From contig CP001673.1 in NCBI GenBank assembly GCA_000023725.1, positions 878,342-942,341 on the forward strand: a DNA stretch of 64,000 bases, in the 5' to 3' direction. The DNA comes from Flavobacteriaceae bacterium 3519-10 (GTDB lineage Bacteria; Bacteroidota; Bacteroidia; Flavobacteriales; Weeksellaceae). Positions within the stretch are counted from its first letter, which is position 1; each line of letters begins with the position of its first letter. The notes beneath the pieces are model-generated. The model was not told where the DNA came from. It made no database searches and worked only from the letters and a program-made list of their open reading frames with translations. The translations under genes were made by a program, and so were the position numbers. Shown here one piece after another: positions 62,383-64,000 of the stretch.

Positions 62383-63903
62383 TTATGGAATAAAATTCTT
62401 ACTATCACAAAATTTATAAGCATAATCAAAGAGTTCAATAGGATTGATAGTGCGCTCCTTTGAGTCAATAGAGGGACTTTCTGTAATTTTTAATACATTG
62501 AAAATTTCAACATCTCTATCATAGTTATATTCAGTCTTATAGTGAATATAACATTCAAACGTTTGAACAAATATTGCATCGTTATTTTGCCCTTCGATAT
62601 TTGCCTTATTTACAATTTTACCCTGAACATCGTATTCTATCAAGAATGGTAAACATAAATTTATTAGGTTGTCGGTAGCTCTTTTATTATCCATATACAA
62701 TTTTGGATCTTTATGATCTGTGGAAATTTCTCTTGTATATTCTCTAGCAAGAATTTTAACTAATATTTCCTGTAGATTTCTATAGCCGCCAACGATCCGA
62801 CTTAATAATGCAAATAGAACCAGTAGAGGAAATTTGTAGTAGTAAGTCTGATTTGAATTATAAGTTATTGTTTTTACAGGGATATCTATATTTTTATTTT
62901 CAAGAATCATCCTCAAATTAATAAGTTTATATTCTAGAAAATACATCATCAGGCTTTTAAGCGCGACGAATTCTTGATATCTCACTCCCTTCTTTTCGTG
63001 GAAATATATCTCGCCGTTGATTAGGTAGTTTGATAAAATATCCTCAATTCTTAATTTTATTATTTTTTTATTATCAAACTGAAACGGTGTAGATGAATAA
63101 AATTTATCAATATATCCCGTAAAATCGACATTTACGCCATATTTATGTTTGTAAATTCCCTCAATATTTTCGATGTCGCAAACAAATATAATTTTCTTAA
63201 AACCGAACTTGTTTAGGATATCATCCTTACCGAAATTGACACTGAAAATATTGAATAGCCTAAAGATATGTTCAGGATCTAACCTGTCAAGGTCGTCAAT
63301 AATTAATACGGACTGCTTTTTTTCATTCTTAAGTTGTACTCTTGTAAGCAAAGTAGTTATCATCGAGGAATAGGCATCCATTTCATTTACGTTTCCGATC
63401 TTGCTCTCAATATTTGCGAGATAGGACTCCAGAAAATTTTCCTCATCATTAAAGCTATCCTTAAACTGCAAATATTGTTTTTTAACTTCATCGATCAAAA
63501 TCTTAGCAGATTTCCCGACTTTTCCACTCTCTCCAATAAGTGACAATAATAAAGGAGTTAACTTAAATTCTTTAATAAACAGAGCTTGGAATGAAAGGAC
63601 GTTTGAAAACTCCTGATTCTGTAAATCAATCTCCTGCTTATAATTAGCAAGCAATTGAAGAAGTAAATCAAATTTTATCAATTCAAATACATCTTCGTTT
63701 GGCGAAACGGAATAATTAACTGGATAAAGATTAAAGCAAAAATAACTATCGCTTCTATCTTCAAAATATTCATTTAAATAGGTTGATTTACCAGTTCCAA
63801 AAGGTGCTGAAAAGAGGATTCTATCATTCTGTTCGATTGAAATGTGATTATCGAAATCCGTAAAAAGAGGTGCATTATCTAGTTTTAGAGTCGTGTTATC
63901 CAT
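62383..63903 (-). CDS. KAP-like P-loop NTPase
   Basis: 506 aa, AT-rich. Walker A FSAPFGTGKSTYL (residues 31-43) and Walker B VLIIDDLDRLDPEHIF with a following LFNIFSVNFG. A long helical insertion separates the two, as in KAP NTPases, which are linked to phage defence and membrane-associated conflict systems. Only one weak hydrophobic stretch, so membrane anchoring is doubtful. A sensing helix-rich C-terminal half is not recognised. No defence partner gene is visible; the upstream edge lies outside the window. Confidence 0.75.
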   Translation of the reverse strand: MDNTTLKLDNAPLFTDFDNHISIEQNDRILFSAPFGTGKSTYLNEYFEDRSDSYFCFNLYPVNYSVSPNEDVFELIKFDLLLQLLANYKQEIDLQNQEFSNVLSFQALFIKEFKLTPLLLSLIGESGKVGKSAKILIDEVKKQYLQFKDSFNDEENFLESYLANIESKIGNVNEMDAYSSMITTLLTRVQLKNEKKQSVLIIDDLDRLDPEHIFRLFNIFSVNFGKDDILNKFGFKKIIFVCDIENIEGIYKHKYGVNVDFTGYIDKFYSSTPFQFDNKKIIKLRIEDILSNYLINGEIYFHEKKGVRYQEFVALKSLMMYFLEYKLINLRMILENKNIDIPVKTITYNSNQTYYYKFPLLVLFALLSRIVGGYRNLQEILVKILAREYTREISTDHKDPKLYMDNKRATDNLINLCLPFLIEYDVQGKIVNKANIEGQNNDAIFVQTFECYIHYKTEYNYDRDVEIFNVLKITESPSIDSKERTINPIELFDYAYKFCDSKNFIP

Positions 63904-64000
63904 AGTTATTACTCGATATTTTAATCACAATATAAATGATAAGATTCTTTAAGGCTATTTCCCTACATTCAACAACGTTCCACTCCCGCTCCCCAACACT

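Overview
The window looks like a chromosomal piece from a Flavobacteriia genome of the Chryseobacterium/Kaistella type (family Weeksellaceae). The signs are six secreted proteins with C-terminal Por-type (T9SS) sorting domains built around a YPNP core, promoters with the Bacteroidota pattern TTTG-N19/20-TAnnTTTG, weak Shine-Dalgarno signals, and an arginine operon built around an N-acyl-ornithine carbamoyltransferase instead of classical ArgF. The genus is inferred from general resemblance, not from a search.

Layout. 1-3240: end of a histidine operon (hisB, cut by the window edge, then hisH, hisA, hisF, hisIE) with overlapping or abutting genes. 3281-9500 (minus): a secreted M28 peptidase, then the thrS-infC-rpmI-rplT translation cluster. 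That cluster is split by about 1.8 kb holding a P63C-domain phage-type gene with its own palindromic operator, a structured dispersed repeat, and a tandem duplication of the infC 3' end. 9780-12292 (minus): a stress-type protein and an operon of an NTP pyrophosphohydrolase, a thioredoxin-like lipoprotein, a DUF4230 protein and a small charged protein. 12391-28725: secreted proteases and a nuclease (reprolysin-like, endonuclease I, M36) mixed with housekeeping genes (acyl-CoA dehydrogenase, tandem HhH protein, MerR regulator, DbpA-like helicase, rpsA, rplS). 29132-33236: CoA-transferase subunits A and B, separated by an ABC exporter and a hypothetical gene on the opposite strand.

33567-42082 is a compact nine-gene arginine operon: GNAT acyltransferase, argG, argC, argD-type aminotransferase, acyl-ornithine carbamoyltransferase, argB, M20 deacylase, argH and an Lrp/AsnC regulator. 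Val90 in the carbamoyltransferase points to succinylated rather than acetylated intermediates. 42145-55490: cupin, HAD hydrolase, NhaC antiporter, HsdR_N-domain protein, holA, trxB, fluoride channel, tRNA-Ser(UGA), SRAP protein, DNA ligase D, DUF421 protein with a C-terminal zinc ribbon, a T9SS cargo protein and Tex.

55664-64000 is more accessory: a shortened receiver domain, a NarX-type histidine kinase with a membrane partner, an orphan Imm11-like immunity gene preceded by a toxin 3' remnant, small lipoproteins and membrane proteins, a frameshifted paralogue pair, and a KAP-like P-loop NTPase at the right edge. Most AT-rich genes (P63C, immunity, KAP, the 29.9 kb hypothetical) look acquired. 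The strongest leads for something undescribed are the P63C/operator module inside the infC-rpmI cluster, the dispersed structured repeat family with conserved edges and variable stems, and the toxin/immunity remnant.
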